Below, in pieces: positions 44,647-53,863 of a stretch of 59,266 nt of DNA. The translations under genes were made by a program, and so were the position numbers. This DNA comes from Maribacter algarum (ex Lu et al. 2025) (nom. illeg.) (GTDB lineage: Bacteria; Bacteroidota; Bacteroidia; Flavobacteriales; Flavobacteriaceae): the NCBI GenBank assembly GCA_947495915.1, contig CANMAW010000006.1, positions 234,882 through 294,147 on the forward strand, written 5' to 3'. The stretch's first letter is position 1; every line of letters starts with the position of its first letter. Under the pieces are notes generated by a model. It was not told where the DNA came from. It did not search any database and saw only the letters and a program-made list of their open reading frames with translations.

Positions 44647-45759
44647 TTACTTCCCCGAAGTTGGAAACATATCTTTTATGAGAATTAGTCCTTTTTTTCC
44701 GTCAATTTTTATCTTACCGTTTAGGCTTTTTCCGAAATCTGCATTTATTTCTCTAATGCGTTTTCCCTTATCAATAACCTTACTATCAACATTTTTATAT
44801 GACTTTGGAAGACGAACCAAGCCTTGTTCTAAAGTAGCGCTAAATCGATGTGAAAAACTCGAAACATTTATACTTACCTCTGAAGATTCTTGTTCAATGG
44901 CAATATCAGCATCTGCAGGTATAATTTTTTCAATTCTGAAATCGGCTATTTTAAGTGTGATATCTACAGAATTTACTAATCGATCGAGGGCAATGGTGGT
45001 AAATTTTAAATTTCCGTAAATGCTACCAACTTCTGTTATAACCGCCTCATCTTTATTAGAATACAATTCTAAAGAAGTAATTTTATTTAAATCTAAATCT
45101 GAACCACTACTATTGATTCTTAACGTTTTAGCGTCAGAAAGATCAAGAGCACCATTCATAAGATCTATGCTACCATAACTGATGTTTTGCGCTCGAATTT
45201 TACCGAAACTCATGTCAATGGTAGCTTTATTTAAATTTTCATTGATGAATAAATCTCCATGTTCAACAGTGGCCTTCAATTTACCTGTCCAATCATCAAT
45301 AATGATATCACCAAAGGTGTTAATGAGTTGTAGTTCTGCTTTTCTCGGCAAGAAAATCTCATAATCAATTTGAATATTACTTCGGTCGTAATCAAACGGA
45401 TTGGCCTTTTCAAAGAAATTAGTAAACCAGTTATCACTCTTTTCGGCGATTTCACAACTAACCGAGACGAAATTTTCACTGTCTCTAAAAACTGGGGTTA
45501 TACGTTTAAGTAAATCATCAGCAGTTTCCTTTTTTCTATGGTTTACCTTTACAATAACTTTTATTTGAATTTCATCGGTATCCCAGCCAGTGATATTGAC
45601 GTTTCCATATTTATTATTTAACTGAAGTTCTCCTGCATTGGTCATAGCATAGGTCTTTGATATCTTTTTAGACACCTTTTCCTGCGCATTAACGGAGGTA
45701 CTTATAACCAGCACACAGGCGAGCCATAGTATTTTTTTACAAAGTGTATCCATATTCAT
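44647..45759 (-). CDS. Secreted DUF4097-like beta-helix protein
   Basis: This 370-residue protein has a signal peptide (CKKILWLACVLVISTSVNA) followed by a DUF4097/adhesin-like body made of repeating strands, with KYGNVNITGWDTDEIQIKV near the mature N-terminus and FGDIIIDDWTGKLKATVEHG further on. The exact start is uncertain: ATGs at 45780, 45762, 45759 and 45753 are possible, and the first would overlap the upstream gene by 44 bases; one just before the signal peptide is chosen. Such proteins often stand next to ECF sigma factors and anti-sigma-like proteins in Bacteroidota. It may be a regulated surface protein or a sensor. Confidence 0.8.
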   Translation of the reverse strand: MNMDTLCKKILWLACVLVISTSVNAQEKVSKKISKTYAMTNAGELQLNNKYGNVNITGWDTDEIQIKVIVKVNHRKKETADDLLKRITPVFRDSENFVSVSCEIAEKSDNWFTNFFEKANPFDYDRSNIQIDYEIFLPRKAELQLINTFGDIIIDDWTGKLKATVEHGDLFINENLNKATIDMSFGKIRAQNISYGSIDLMNGALDLSDAKTLRINSSGSDLDLNKITSLELYSNKDEAVITEVGSIYGNLKFTTIALDRLVNSVDITLKIADFRIEKIIPADADIAIEQESSEVSINVSSFSHRFSATLEQGLVRLPKSYKNVDSKVIDKGKRIREINADFGKSLNGKIKIDGKKGLILIKDMFPTSGK

Positions 45760-46270
45760 CATCTTGTATTTTAGAATCATTTATCTGTTTCAACAACTGT
45801 TCAATTAGTTCAATTCGTTTTTTATAGTTGCTAACAATGGCTTCTAGTACCAACTGATTGTCTAGGTTTTTTTGCATTTCTAATCGCAACTCTTCATATT
45901 CTTCATCTAGCTCATCCATAAAAGACAAAAAATCAATTTTATCTTCTTCTGAAAGATTCGGATTGTTTTTTACCAATTCTACTTGATAAGAAACAAGACC
46001 TTTGTAGTGCATATCAATATCTAACAGTTCTTTTGATGCAAACGTTGTATTGGTATCGTTTCTTAGTGATACGCCTATAAATCCTGCTATTCCGATAAGC
46101 AATAATACCGTTGCTGCAATCTTTAGCATAGGCGACCTCCAAAAAGGAATCACTTTAGGTTCTTCTTTTATTAAATCTTTTGAAATTTTCGCCCACATTT
46201 TAGAGTGATCAGCTTTATGATCATCAAACTCAGCTGCATTTTCTCGAATATGTTTTTCAAAATTGTCCAT
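45737..46270 (-). CDS. Single-pass membrane protein, probable anti-sigma factor
   Basis: This 177-residue protein has a cytoplasmic N-terminal part (1-48), one membrane helix (about 51-69) and a charged coiled-coil C-terminal part (about 85-165, DFLSFMDELDEEYEELRL). Position decides the call: its start overlaps the sigma factor stop by one base (TAATG), and this layout is the usual one for ECF sigma and anti-sigma pairs. It lacks the zinc-binding HxxxCxxC of ZAS-type anti-sigmas, so the interaction domain must be of another type. The long periplasmic coiled coil could sense an envelope change. Treat function as inference. Confidence 0.65.
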   Translation of the reverse strand: MDNFEKHIRENAAEFDDHKADHSKMWAKISKDLIKEEPKVIPFWRSPMLKIAATVLLLIGIAGFIGVSLRNDTNTTFASKELLDIDMHYKGLVSYQVELVKNNPNLSEEDKIDFLSFMDELDEEYEELRLEMQKNLDNQLVLEAIVSNYKKRIELIEQLLKQINDSKIQDDEYGYTL

Positions 46271-46818
46271 TACAATTCTTTTATAATTTCTAGTAATTTT
46301 TTCTTAGCTCTATGGTATTGTGATTTTGAAGTTGATGCTGCTATATCTAATACTTCAGCAATTTCTACATGATCATACCCTTCAATTAAATACAAATTGA
46401 TAATTTGCTTATATCCTGTTGGTAGTTGTTCAATTCCTTTTTTTACTTTTTTAATTTCTACTGATTTTGTTTCTTCAACATATTCATCTGTTAAATGAAA
46501 TTCATGCTTATCAATTGGTACAACAGCAATTTGTTTTTTCTTCAGGTAATTGATACTTCTATTAATCACAATGCGTTTAAGCCATGCGCCAAACGTACTT
46601 TCATAATTAAAGCTGCCAAGGTTTTTAAAAGCTGAAATAAAACTTTCTTGAACTATGTCTTCAGCATCTTCTTTATTTCCCAGCATACGCATACCAATAT
46701 TAAACATAGCATCAACATATAGCATATATAGTTCATACTGTGAACTGCTATCACCATTCTTGCATTTTTCTACAAGAATTTGATGTGTAAAACGTATATC
46801 GGTTTCCAAGGTTTTCAA
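46270..46818 (-). CDS. ECF-type RNA polymerase sigma factor
   Basis: This 182-residue protein has the two-domain sigma-70 ECF structure. Region 2 spans about 25-90 (GMRMLGNKEDAEDIVQESFI, then FGAWLKRIVINRSINYL), and region 4 spans about 125-178 (LPTGYKQIINLYLIEGYDHV with helix-turn-helix EIAEVLDIAASTSKSQYHRA). It recruits RNA polymerase to promoters that its anti-sigma releases under a signal. It heads a minus-strand cluster with the membrane protein and surface proteins downstream; these are its likely targets. The 161-base upstream region has no clear promoter motif that I can see. Confidence 0.93.
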   Translation of the reverse strand: MKTLETDIRFTHQILVEKCKNGDSSSQYELYMLYVDAMFNIGMRMLGNKEDAEDIVQESFISAFKNLGSFNYESTFGAWLKRIVINRSINYLKKKQIAVVPIDKHEFHLTDEYVEETKSVEIKKVKKGIEQLPTGYKQIINLYLIEGYDHVEIAEVLDIAASTSKSQYHRAKKKLLEIIKEL

Positions 46819-46979
46819 TTGGATGCTTACCTAATCATTGCATATTTGTACTCTAAAGACAATTAAATCAATAGAGGGTTGCACGAATGTAGAAAAAAGT
46901 TGTAGTAAGCGAATACAAACTACTATTTACCTTTAGAAGTTTAATGGTAAATGCATAAAAAACTTTATAATCGGTTGGG

Positions 46980-47609
46980 TTATGATATTTCTAAAACCCC
47001 ATTACTTTTGGTTGGTTCATTGACTATAGCATTTATTTTGGGTTGTAGAATCCAAATACCAATCGGCCAAAACCAGAGCATAAAAAATTCGCCCGCAAAA
47101 TCACCAAAACTAACTTCTCGTTCTAGAATAATTGTTTTAAGGGTCTTAGCGCAGAAATATATACAATAAAAAATACTGAACATTGATAAAAGATGCATGG
47201 GGAGTATAATACCTATTATACCAGGAAATATAAATCCATTTGGATCAGTACTCATAGGGTCAAAACCACTAAAAATATTCGCCATAAAAAACATCAATAA
47301 GGTGATGTAAACTACCGGAATAAAAAAGAATATTTTAAACTTTTTAGTCTTCATGGTAATTGGCTTCTTAACTTTTGGCTGCAACCCAATGGCAATAGAC
47401 CAAAACCAACCAAATAACAATCCCATGTAAATCAACATTATAACAGGAAAGTACGCCATCATATCGAACATAAAGCTAGGGTCAGGTTGCCCCGTCTTAG
47501 TAATATTACTAAACATCATGATCATCATTCCGAATTGGAAAATTAAAGGAATTCCGAACATTAAAAGAAATAGTATCCAGTGTTTAGCTTTTAAAAATAA
47601 TGAGATCAT
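46980..47609 (-). CDS. Integral membrane protein, unknown function
   Basis: This 209-residue protein has about five hydrophobic segments (near 10-30, 48-70, 84-108, 120-148 and 175-195), with Met- and Phe-rich stretches. No motif is recognised. It lies 31 bases after the DUF3592-like gene on the same strand, so cotranscription is likely. It is separated from the sigma factor by 161 bases. Function unknown. Confidence 0.65.
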   Translation of the reverse strand: MISLFLKAKHWILFLLMFGIPLIFQFGMMIMMFSNITKTGQPDPSFMFDMMAYFPVIMLIYMGLLFGWFWSIAIGLQPKVKKPITMKTKKFKIFFFIPVVYITLLMFFMANIFSGFDPMSTDPNGFIFPGIIGIILPMHLLSMFSIFYCIYFCAKTLKTIILEREVSFGDFAGEFFMLWFWPIGIWILQPKINAIVNEPTKSNGVLEIS

Positions 47610-47640
47610 TATAAGTAGAATTAATTTTATTGAATATTGA

Positions 47641-48324
47641 TTATTTTGGCATAAACCTATTATGATCAGAAGGTTTAAAGTCTTTATTTACTTGGGCTTC
47701 ATTTTTCAATTCAGAAATAATACTGTTCGACACCACTACAGGTTTGGGTTTTGTTTTTGGAAGTATTACTGTTTTAGCTTGAGCTGCTGCTGTCACTTTA
47801 GTTTTAGGGGTAACCATTGAAGATTGTTTAGTTTTATCTGCAATAATAGCTTCTGGTTTTTTTGGCTGTTTAAAGGCTTTGACACGACCTATACCAATGA
47901 TTAAACTCACAAGTAATAATGCCAAACCAATATATAAAGACGTATTACTGTTAGATTGTTCTAACATTTTACTGAGTTCTTCTTGGGGTTGAATTGCATT
48001 AATATCTGGATCGGAAGGAAGATAGGTAACTTCCATTTGTGCCTGCGTTGGCGGATCGTTCAATGATTTTTTTCCGGAGAATTCATCTCCTAAAACGAAA
48101 AAGGTATATTCTACTTCATATAGTTTTATGGGTATACCTGCAATTTTAATGGTAGTTTCCTTGTATTGATCTGCTAATTGAGCGGTAGTAGTCGCTCCTT
48201 CATTACTAAGCCGTTCGTATTTTTGCTTTAATTCTTTACTTGTATCACCAAAGTGATCTCTTATAAACTGAATTCCAATGATAATCATTGCAAGGGGTAG
48301 TAGAAGGCCAATTACTTTTTTCAT
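47641..48324 (-). CDS. DUF3592-like membrane protein
   Basis: This 227-residue protein has membrane helices near residues 5-20 and 130-148. The exported loop between them resembles a DUF3592 domain: YEVEYTFFVLGDEFSGKKSL followed by AQMEVTYLPSDPDINAI, the usual V-x-Y-x-P-x-x-P block. The C-terminal part is a basic, Pro/Lys-rich cytoplasmic tail (TKQSSMVTPKTKV). The family has no firm function. It lies 31 bases before a membrane protein gene on the same strand. Confidence 0.7.
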   Translation of the reverse strand: MKKVIGLLLPLAMIIIGIQFIRDHFGDTSKELKQKYERLSNEGATTTAQLADQYKETTIKIAGIPIKLYEVEYTFFVLGDEFSGKKSLNDPPTQAQMEVTYLPSDPDINAIQPQEELSKMLEQSNSNTSLYIGLALLLVSLIIGIGRVKAFKQPKKPEAIIADKTKQSSMVTPKTKVTAAAQAKTVILPKTKPKPVVVSNSIISELKNEAQVNKDFKPSDHNRFMPK

Positions 48325-48466
48325 AAGTCCGATTTGGGTTAAGTAGGAATACCTTTTGGGTCTACTATTAACGTACAGATCAAAACTTTATTTAAAATCT
48401 ATAAATATTTAAACTGAAAGTAATTTAATGTGAATCAAATTTTAGGGTTGATATTATTCTAAAACT

Positions 48467-49387
48467 TTAATTTTTAATTGTTATCGAGATATTGCCTCGT
48501 TTACGCCCTGAATCAACGTAAGCATGAGCAGACACAATTTCTTGTAGTGCATAGGTACGATCAATAAATGGTAATATTTGACCAGTATCAGCTAGGTTAC
48601 AGAGCTCTTCAAGATGTTCTGTTTTTTCTTTGGTAAGCATTTTAATGCTAACAAAAGCACCATTTTTATGTAGAACTTTTTTTACATCAGCTTTGGTAGT
48701 TTTTCCAACAGCGTCGAAAACAATGTCATATTTTGCTGTGGTATCGGTGTAGTTTTGGGTTTTATAATCTACGATAGTAGTAGCTCCGAGGTCTGTCATC
48801 ATCCCTAAATTCGAAGTGCTACAAACTGTTGTAACTGTAGCTCCGAAATAAGAGGCAATTTGAACAGCAAAACTTCCTACACTACCAGATGCTCCATAAA
48901 CCAATATGTTTTGACCCTTTTTAATTCGGGCTTTTTCTAAAAGAAATAAGGCCGTCATTCCTCCGATAGGAAGACATGCAGCTTCTTTAAAACTTAACCG
49001 TTCAGGTTTAAAAGTTACAACACCATGCTTTGAAGTTTCTGGAAGACAAATATACTCGGCATGTGCACCAGTCTTTAACATCGTTGTTGTGCCAATCACC
49101 TGATCACCTACCTTAAATTTCGATACATTTTTTCCAATACCAACTACAACTCCAGATAGTTCGTGACCAAGAATTTTCTTCTTGGGTGTAAACAGACCAA
49201 AAATTAGCCGAGCAGGAAGCCAGAACAAAGCGGGAAAATCTGAAGCGCGTAGTCTTACATCACCAGATGTAACACTAGTGGCATAAATTTCAATTAATAT
49301 TTCATTGTCTTTAGGAGCAGGCCGTTCAACTTCGGTCAATTGAACGACTTCCGGTGAACCATATTTAGTATAAACTGCAGCTTTCAT
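48467..49387 (-). CDS. NAD(P)-dependent quinone oxidoreductase-like enzyme (MDR superfamily)
   Basis: This 306-residue protein is a medium-chain dehydrogenase of the zinc-free quinone-oxidoreductase type. The N-terminal GroES-like domain contains GHELSGVVVGIGKNVSKF, and the Rossmann nucleotide loop is GASGSVGSFA (165-174), with LGATTIVDYKTQNY further on. Zinc ligand patterns of true alcohol dehydrogenases are absent. It probably reduces a quinone or an enone with NADPH. Two overlapping copies of AATCAATCAAA precede the ATG. Confidence 0.88.
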   Translation of the reverse strand: MKAAVYTKYGSPEVVQLTEVERPAPKDNEILIEIYATSVTSGDVRLRASDFPALFWLPARLIFGLFTPKKKILGHELSGVVVGIGKNVSKFKVGDQVIGTTTMLKTGAHAEYICLPETSKHGVVTFKPERLSFKEAACLPIGGMTALFLLEKARIKKGQNILVYGASGSVGSFAVQIASYFGATVTTVCSTSNLGMMTDLGATTIVDYKTQNYTDTTAKYDIVFDAVGKTTKADVKKVLHKNGAFVSIKMLTKEKTEHLEELCNLADTGQILPFIDRTYALQEIVSAHAYVDSGRKRGNISITIKN

Positions 49388-49610
49388 CTTTTGATTGATT
49401 TGATTGATTATACATAAGACTACCGATTATTTAATTTGTTACGCTTTACCAAGTAAATTTTAACAAGTAACTATTTGCAGCTAAATATTTACAAGTTCTG
49501 TAACGATTGTATGGGTGATTCGTTTACCATGAACTACTTTTTTTATACGACATGCAACCCTGATCTTTTTTGAATGTCTATAAAAGGGAAATCAAAAAAC
49601 AACAACAAAA

Positions 49611-52019
49611 ATGATAAACAAAATGAATCAATCAGTATTCAAAATACGGCTTCGATGTAGCTGGTGTTTTGTCTTATTTTTAGTTGCATCGATAATGTAT
49701 GCACAAGAAGATTATACCTTAAGTGGTACTATTACCGATAAAAGTAACGGGGAGACACTTTTCGGAGCCTCTGTTTTGTTAAAAGGAACCACAGTAGGAG
49801 TAATCACCAATGAATACGGATTTTACTCCTTAACTGCACCACAGGGTAGCTATACTGTAATTATTTCGTATTTGGGTTATTCAGAAATAGAGCAGGAGGT
49901 TACCCTTTCTAACAATCAACAAATTAACTTTGAAATATCAGAATTCTCCACACAATTGCAAGAAGTGGTTGTGACGGCAGATGAACCCGAACGTGCAGTA
50001 TTGAAAAAGCCAGAAATGAGTACCGTAAAAATGAATATTGCTACCGTAAAGCAAATGCCTGTAGTAATGGGCGAAGTCGATATTCTCAAATCGTTACAAA
50101 TGTTACCGGGAGTAACAAATAATGGAGAGGGAACTGGTGGTTTTCACGTGCGTGGAGGTGCCCAAGATCAAAACCTCGTTTTACTAGACGAGGCCATTAT
50201 TTATAATACCTCACACATGTTTGGCTTCTTTTCTGTTTTTAATGCAGATGCCATAAAAGATGTAAAATTGTATAAAGGGGGAATACCAGCTCGATTTGGT
50301 GGGCGTGTTTCTTCCGTGCTCGATGTGCGCCAAAAAGATGGTAATAGCAAGAATTTTGCTGCAACCGGTGGTATAGGCATTATCTCAAGTCGATTAACCC
50401 TTGAAGCTCCTCTTTTTAAGGAAAAAGGTTCTTTTTTAATTGCTGGAAGACGTTCTTATGCCGACGTTTTTCTTAAGGCGTTTGGAAACGATAATAGTGT
50501 CTCTTTTTATGATTTAAATCTAAAAACAAATTATACCATCAATGATAACAACCGCTTATTTCTTTCTGGATATTTTGGTAGAGATTCTTTTAAACTAGGT
50601 GAAACTTTTAAGAGCTCTTATGGAAATTCAACCGGTAATTTAAGATGGAATCACCTTTTTAATGATAAACTTTTTTCAAACTTATCATTGATAGGTAGTA
50701 AATATGATTATGATTTAGGCTTAACATTTGCAGAGTTTGATTGGGTTTCTTCCATCACCAATTATAATTTGAAATATGATTTCAAATATTATTTAAGTGA
50801 TAAATTTAAACTAGATTTTGGCCTAAGCGGAATATATTATGATTTCGACCCTGGCCAAATTAAACCAACATCATCTACATCTGCAGTAAACCCGCTATCT
50901 CTAGATCGAAAGAAAGCTTTTGAAAGCGGCATCTATTTAAATGCAGAACATAAGTTAAGCGAAAAGTTATCAATGCAATACGGCTTGCGCTACAGTGCAT
51001 TTTCACGATTGGGAGGCCAGGCAATGAATGATTATGCAAATAATCAGCCCGTGATATATAATAATGCGCTTGATATTTATCAAAGAGGAACCGCCGTTGG
51101 AGAAACCAATTTTGATAAGGGAGAAACTATTAAAACCTTTGACAATTTAGAACCTAGAATTTCTTTGGCCTACCAGTTAAATGAAAATTCTGCAATAAAA
51201 ACTGGTTTTTCTAGAGTGGCTCAATACATTCATTTGTTATCGAATACCGCCTCGGCAACACCTTTAGATGTATGGACACCCAGCGGACAGTTCATTGATC
51301 CGCAACTATCAAATCAATATGCTGTAGGGTATTTTAGAAATTTTAAAGAAAAGATGTACTCTTTAGAAGTAGAAGCCTATTTCAAGAATACTGATAATAG
51401 AATTGATTATATCGACGGATCAGATTTAATTGGTCAAAACACCATTGAAACAGAAATTTTGTCTGGAGAATCTAGAGCATATGGTCTCGAATTATTGCTG
51501 AGAAAAAATGAAGGTAATTTTACCGGATGGATCGCTTATACACTGTCAAAATCAGAACAACGTACTCCCGGAGGAAGCGCCGGCGGATTAGGTATAAATA
51601 ATGGTAACTGGTACAATACCTCTTACGATCGAACCCATGATATATCGGTGTCAGGAGCCTATCGATTAAATGATAAATGGAGTTTTGCGGCCAATGTCGT
51701 TTTTCAAACGGGTAGACCGGTAACATATCCAAATAGTCAATATTCGTACGAAGATGTATCAATTGCTAGTTATGCGCCTAGAAATTCTGATCGATTGCCA
51801 GCGTATCATCGCTTAGATCTTTCGGTAAATTATAAACCAAACAAAAAACCGAATGCACGACTAAAAGGCGAATGGGTACTTGGTATTTATAATGCCTATG
51901 CAAGAAAAAATGCCGCTCAAATATCTTTTGGTCAAAATATTGACACGGGGGTTAACGAAGCTACTAGATTATCAATTTTCGGAATTGTCCCTTCAATAAC
52001 TTATAACTTTAAATTTTAA
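49611..52019 (+). CDS. TonB-dependent outer-membrane receptor
   Basis: This 802-residue protein is an active-transport barrel. A signal peptide (about 1-31) is followed by a carboxypeptidase-regulatory-like domain (about 34-118, SGTITDKSNGETLFGASVLL), a plug (about 140-240, GGFHVRGGAQDQNLVLLDEA and NADAIKDVKLYKGGIPARFG), and a 22-strand-type barrel to the C-terminal aromatic residue (TYNFKF). No SusD gene follows; instead a DUF4249 lipoprotein gene lies 4 bases on, a known pairing that implies a substrate other than polysaccharide, for example a metal-loaded or peptide ligand. An alternative ATG lies four codons in. Confidence 0.93.
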   Translation: MINKMNQSVFKIRLRCSWCFVLFLVASIMYAQEDYTLSGTITDKSNGETLFGASVLLKGTTVGVITNEYGFYSLTAPQGSYTVIISYLGYSEIEQEVTLSNNQQINFEISEFSTQLQEVVVTADEPERAVLKKPEMSTVKMNIATVKQMPVVMGEVDILKSLQMLPGVTNNGEGTGGFHVRGGAQDQNLVLLDEAIIYNTSHMFGFFSVFNADAIKDVKLYKGGIPARFGGRVSSVLDVRQKDGNSKNFAATGGIGIISSRLTLEAPLFKEKGSFLIAGRRSYADVFLKAFGNDNSVSFYDLNLKTNYTINDNNRLFLSGYFGRDSFKLGETFKSSYGNSTGNLRWNHLFNDKLFSNLSLIGSKYDYDLGLTFAEFDWVSSITNYNLKYDFKYYLSDKFKLDFGLSGIYYDFDPGQIKPTSSTSAVNPLSLDRKKAFESGIYLNAEHKLSEKLSMQYGLRYSAFSRLGGQAMNDYANNQPVIYNNALDIYQRGTAVGETNFDKGETIKTFDNLEPRISLAYQLNENSAIKTGFSRVAQYIHLLSNTASATPLDVWTPSGQFIDPQLSNQYAVGYFRNFKEKMYSLEVEAYFKNTDNRIDYIDGSDLIGQNTIETEILSGESRAYGLELLLRKNEGNFTGWIAYTLSKSEQRTPGGSAGGLGINNGNWYNTSYDRTHDISVSGAYRLNDKWSFAANVVFQTGRPVTYPNSQYSYEDVSIASYAPRNSDRLPAYHRLDLSVNYKPNKKPNARLKGEWVLGIYNAYARKNAAQISFGQNIDTGVNEATRLSIFGIVPSITYNFKF

Positions 52020-52023
52020 CACC

Positions 52024-52869
52024 ATGCAGAACTATATAAAATATACAATTGTACTTGTTGCAAGCATCTTTTTTTCATGTGAAGATGTCATAGATGTTGA
52101 AGTGCAAAATGATTCAGAAAGGTTAGTTATTGAAGCTTCTCTAGACTGGGAAAAAGGGACGAATGGAAACAATCAAAGTATTGAACTACGTAAGTCAACT
52201 CCATTCTTTGATACTACTAGCAATACCCCTGTTACGGGGGCTTCCGTTAAAGTTACCAATGATTCTAACGGAGACGAATTTATATTCATAGATCAAAATA
52301 ACGGGACTTATACCACCGATGCGTTTGTTCCTATAATCGATGCAACTTATTCCCTTGAAATCATTTATGGTGCAGAAGTATATACGGCTAAAGAAACCTT
52401 AATTGAAGTGCCTGATATAACGGATTTATTTCAAGGCACTGAAGACGGCTTTGATGATGAAATTCTTGAAGCCCATGTAGTATTCACTGATCCTCCTGAA
52501 GAAGGAAATAACTATTTATTTCGATATGATTTTGAGGATGAGCTATTGCCAGAATTAGAAGTAGGAGATGATGAATTTATTAATGGCAATGAAATCGATT
52601 GGTGGATAGAAATTGAAGAAGATGAAGAAACTGATGAGATAGAAGCTTTTCAACCAGGCGAAACAGTAGCTATTGAAATGTATGCAATTTCAACAGCCTA
52701 CAAAAATTACATTGAAATACTCATTGAACAAATGGAAGGTGTTGATCTTTTTTCCTCAACACCAGTATTGGTTAAAGGTAATTGTGTAAACGAAACCAAC
52801 CCTGATAATTATGCGCATGGTTATTTTAGAGTTACCCAAGTAAATAAAACAAGTTATACGTTTGAGTAA
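52024..52869 (+). CDS. DUF4249 surface lipoprotein, partner of the TonB receptor
   Basis: This 281-residue lipoprotein has the lipobox SIFFSC at its N-terminus (Cys near residue 19) and a DUF4249-type mature part: CEDVIDVEVQNDSERLVIEA, TPVTGASVKVTNDSNG, and TAKETLIEVPDITDL. The body is acidic. DUF4249 genes nearly always stand directly after a TonB receptor, and the proteins are thought to cap the receptor as SusD proteins do for glycan receptors. The start lies 4 bases after the receptor stop, so the two form one operon. No terminator of full strength follows, but an inverted repeat does. Confidence 0.88.
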   Translation: MQNYIKYTIVLVASIFFSCEDVIDVEVQNDSERLVIEASLDWEKGTNGNNQSIELRKSTPFFDTTSNTPVTGASVKVTNDSNGDEFIFIDQNNGTYTTDAFVPIIDATYSLEIIYGAEVYTAKETLIEVPDITDLFQGTEDGFDDEILEAHVVFTDPPEEGNNYLFRYDFEDELLPELEVGDDEFINGNEIDWWIEIEEDEETDEIEAFQPGETVAIEMYAISTAYKNYIEILIEQMEGVDLFSSTPVLVKGNCVNETNPDNYAHGYFRVTQVNKTSYTFE

Positions 52870-52897
52870 TTAGACATATTTTTTAGTTGTTGATGAG

Positions 52898-52939
52898 CAT
52901 CCGTTGTTGCATAGTTTTATAAACGAACAATAACGGATG
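52898..52939. terminator. Inverted repeat between convergent genes, possible weak terminator
   Basis: CATCCGTTGTTG (52898-52909) pairs with CAATAACGGATG (52928-52939), 12 bp with one G-U pair and an 18-base loop. Neither strand has a strong T-run, so termination is uncertain; it lies where the DUF4249 gene and the DUF1853 gene converge. Confidence 0.45.
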
Positions 52940-52977
52940 TCTTTATATCCTTTTTAAAAAAAGTAGCATGAACCATT

Positions 52978-53784
52978 TTACCACCAAACGACAAAAAATT
53001 TTTCTATGATACTTTCTGATTTTTTCATCCAAACCATGGGAGCGTTTTCTTCAATTAGTCGTAGCTGAATCTCCATAGCGATTTCAAAATGTGTTTTCCA
53101 TTCAAGATTTGAATGCGGTGTAATTACCCATTCTGATTTCGTGGGAATATAATACTGATGCTTCTGAAAATCTTTAGTATTGAATTCTGCGAAACGCAAC
53201 CAATAGCCTTCAATACAGTTGTTATTTAAGGGGCCAATGAAAGCATTTGTACTTTGAAATGGTTTAAAAAGCTGACCTTTAAAACAGGTTTGATGTTCTA
53301 TATCATCTACATCAATTTCTAATTGCTCAAGAGCCTTTTTCCCTTCCGTAGAGTGTAATAATGGAATTTGTACGTTTCTTATTTTTTCCATCTTCGTGAA
53401 AAACCGATCCCGTTTATTGGGTCCCATCAATCGATGGATAGGAGCAGTTATTTCAGGGTTTATAATATAGAATTTATAGGTTAATTCGATGTGTAGTAGT
53501 TGTTTAGTGAGCTTATCTTTCAGAACAAAATCTATTTCTCCTATAGTTCGGTGATCGTTCTTTATAGGCAAGTTATGCAGTAAGATATCATAAGCCTTTG
53601 AAGCTTCTACCAATTGTTTGAATACAAATTCTAATTGATGCCCTAACCTTATATTATGCGGTATGGCTTTGGGTTTAATGTGATCTATATTAAGTGTTGG
53701 AAAATCAAATTGTACAAGTCCGAATTGTGATTTTTCCCAAAGTGGTGGAGTATTCAAAAAACCAAGACATTGTTTTCTAATCAT
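52978..53784 (-). CDS. DUF1853 family protein
   Basis: This 268-residue soluble protein fits the DUF1853 family. A conserved block RTIGEIDFVLKDKLTKQLLH is followed by IELTYKFYI (the family has the E-x-D and E-x-K pattern of PD-(D/E)XK-type folds) and by GPNKRDRFFTKMEKIR. That acidic-basic pattern resembles a nuclease core, but activity has not been shown for the family as far as I know. The gene stands alone between convergent and divergent neighbours. Confidence 0.8.
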   Translation of the reverse strand: MIRKQCLGFLNTPPLWEKSQFGLVQFDFPTLNIDHIKPKAIPHNIRLGHQLEFVFKQLVEASKAYDILLHNLPIKNDHRTIGEIDFVLKDKLTKQLLHIELTYKFYIINPEITAPIHRLMGPNKRDRFFTKMEKIRNVQIPLLHSTEGKKALEQLEIDVDDIEHQTCFKGQLFKPFQSTNAFIGPLNNNCIEGYWLRFAEFNTKDFQKHQYYIPTKSEWVITPHSNLEWKTHFEIAMEIQLRLIEENAPMVWMKKSESIIEKFFVVWW

Positions 53785-53863
53785 TTGTAACGAAGGTAAA
53801 ACAAAGCGTTAAGTTTTCTTTAAAGAGAGCGATGCCTTTTCTTAAAATCGGTATTTTTATACT

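Noticed and set aside
49388-49610. Riboswitch or structured leader before the TonB receptor
   Set aside because: The 223-base gap is AT-rich with no long inverted repeat or T-run terminator; nothing supports a named riboswitch.
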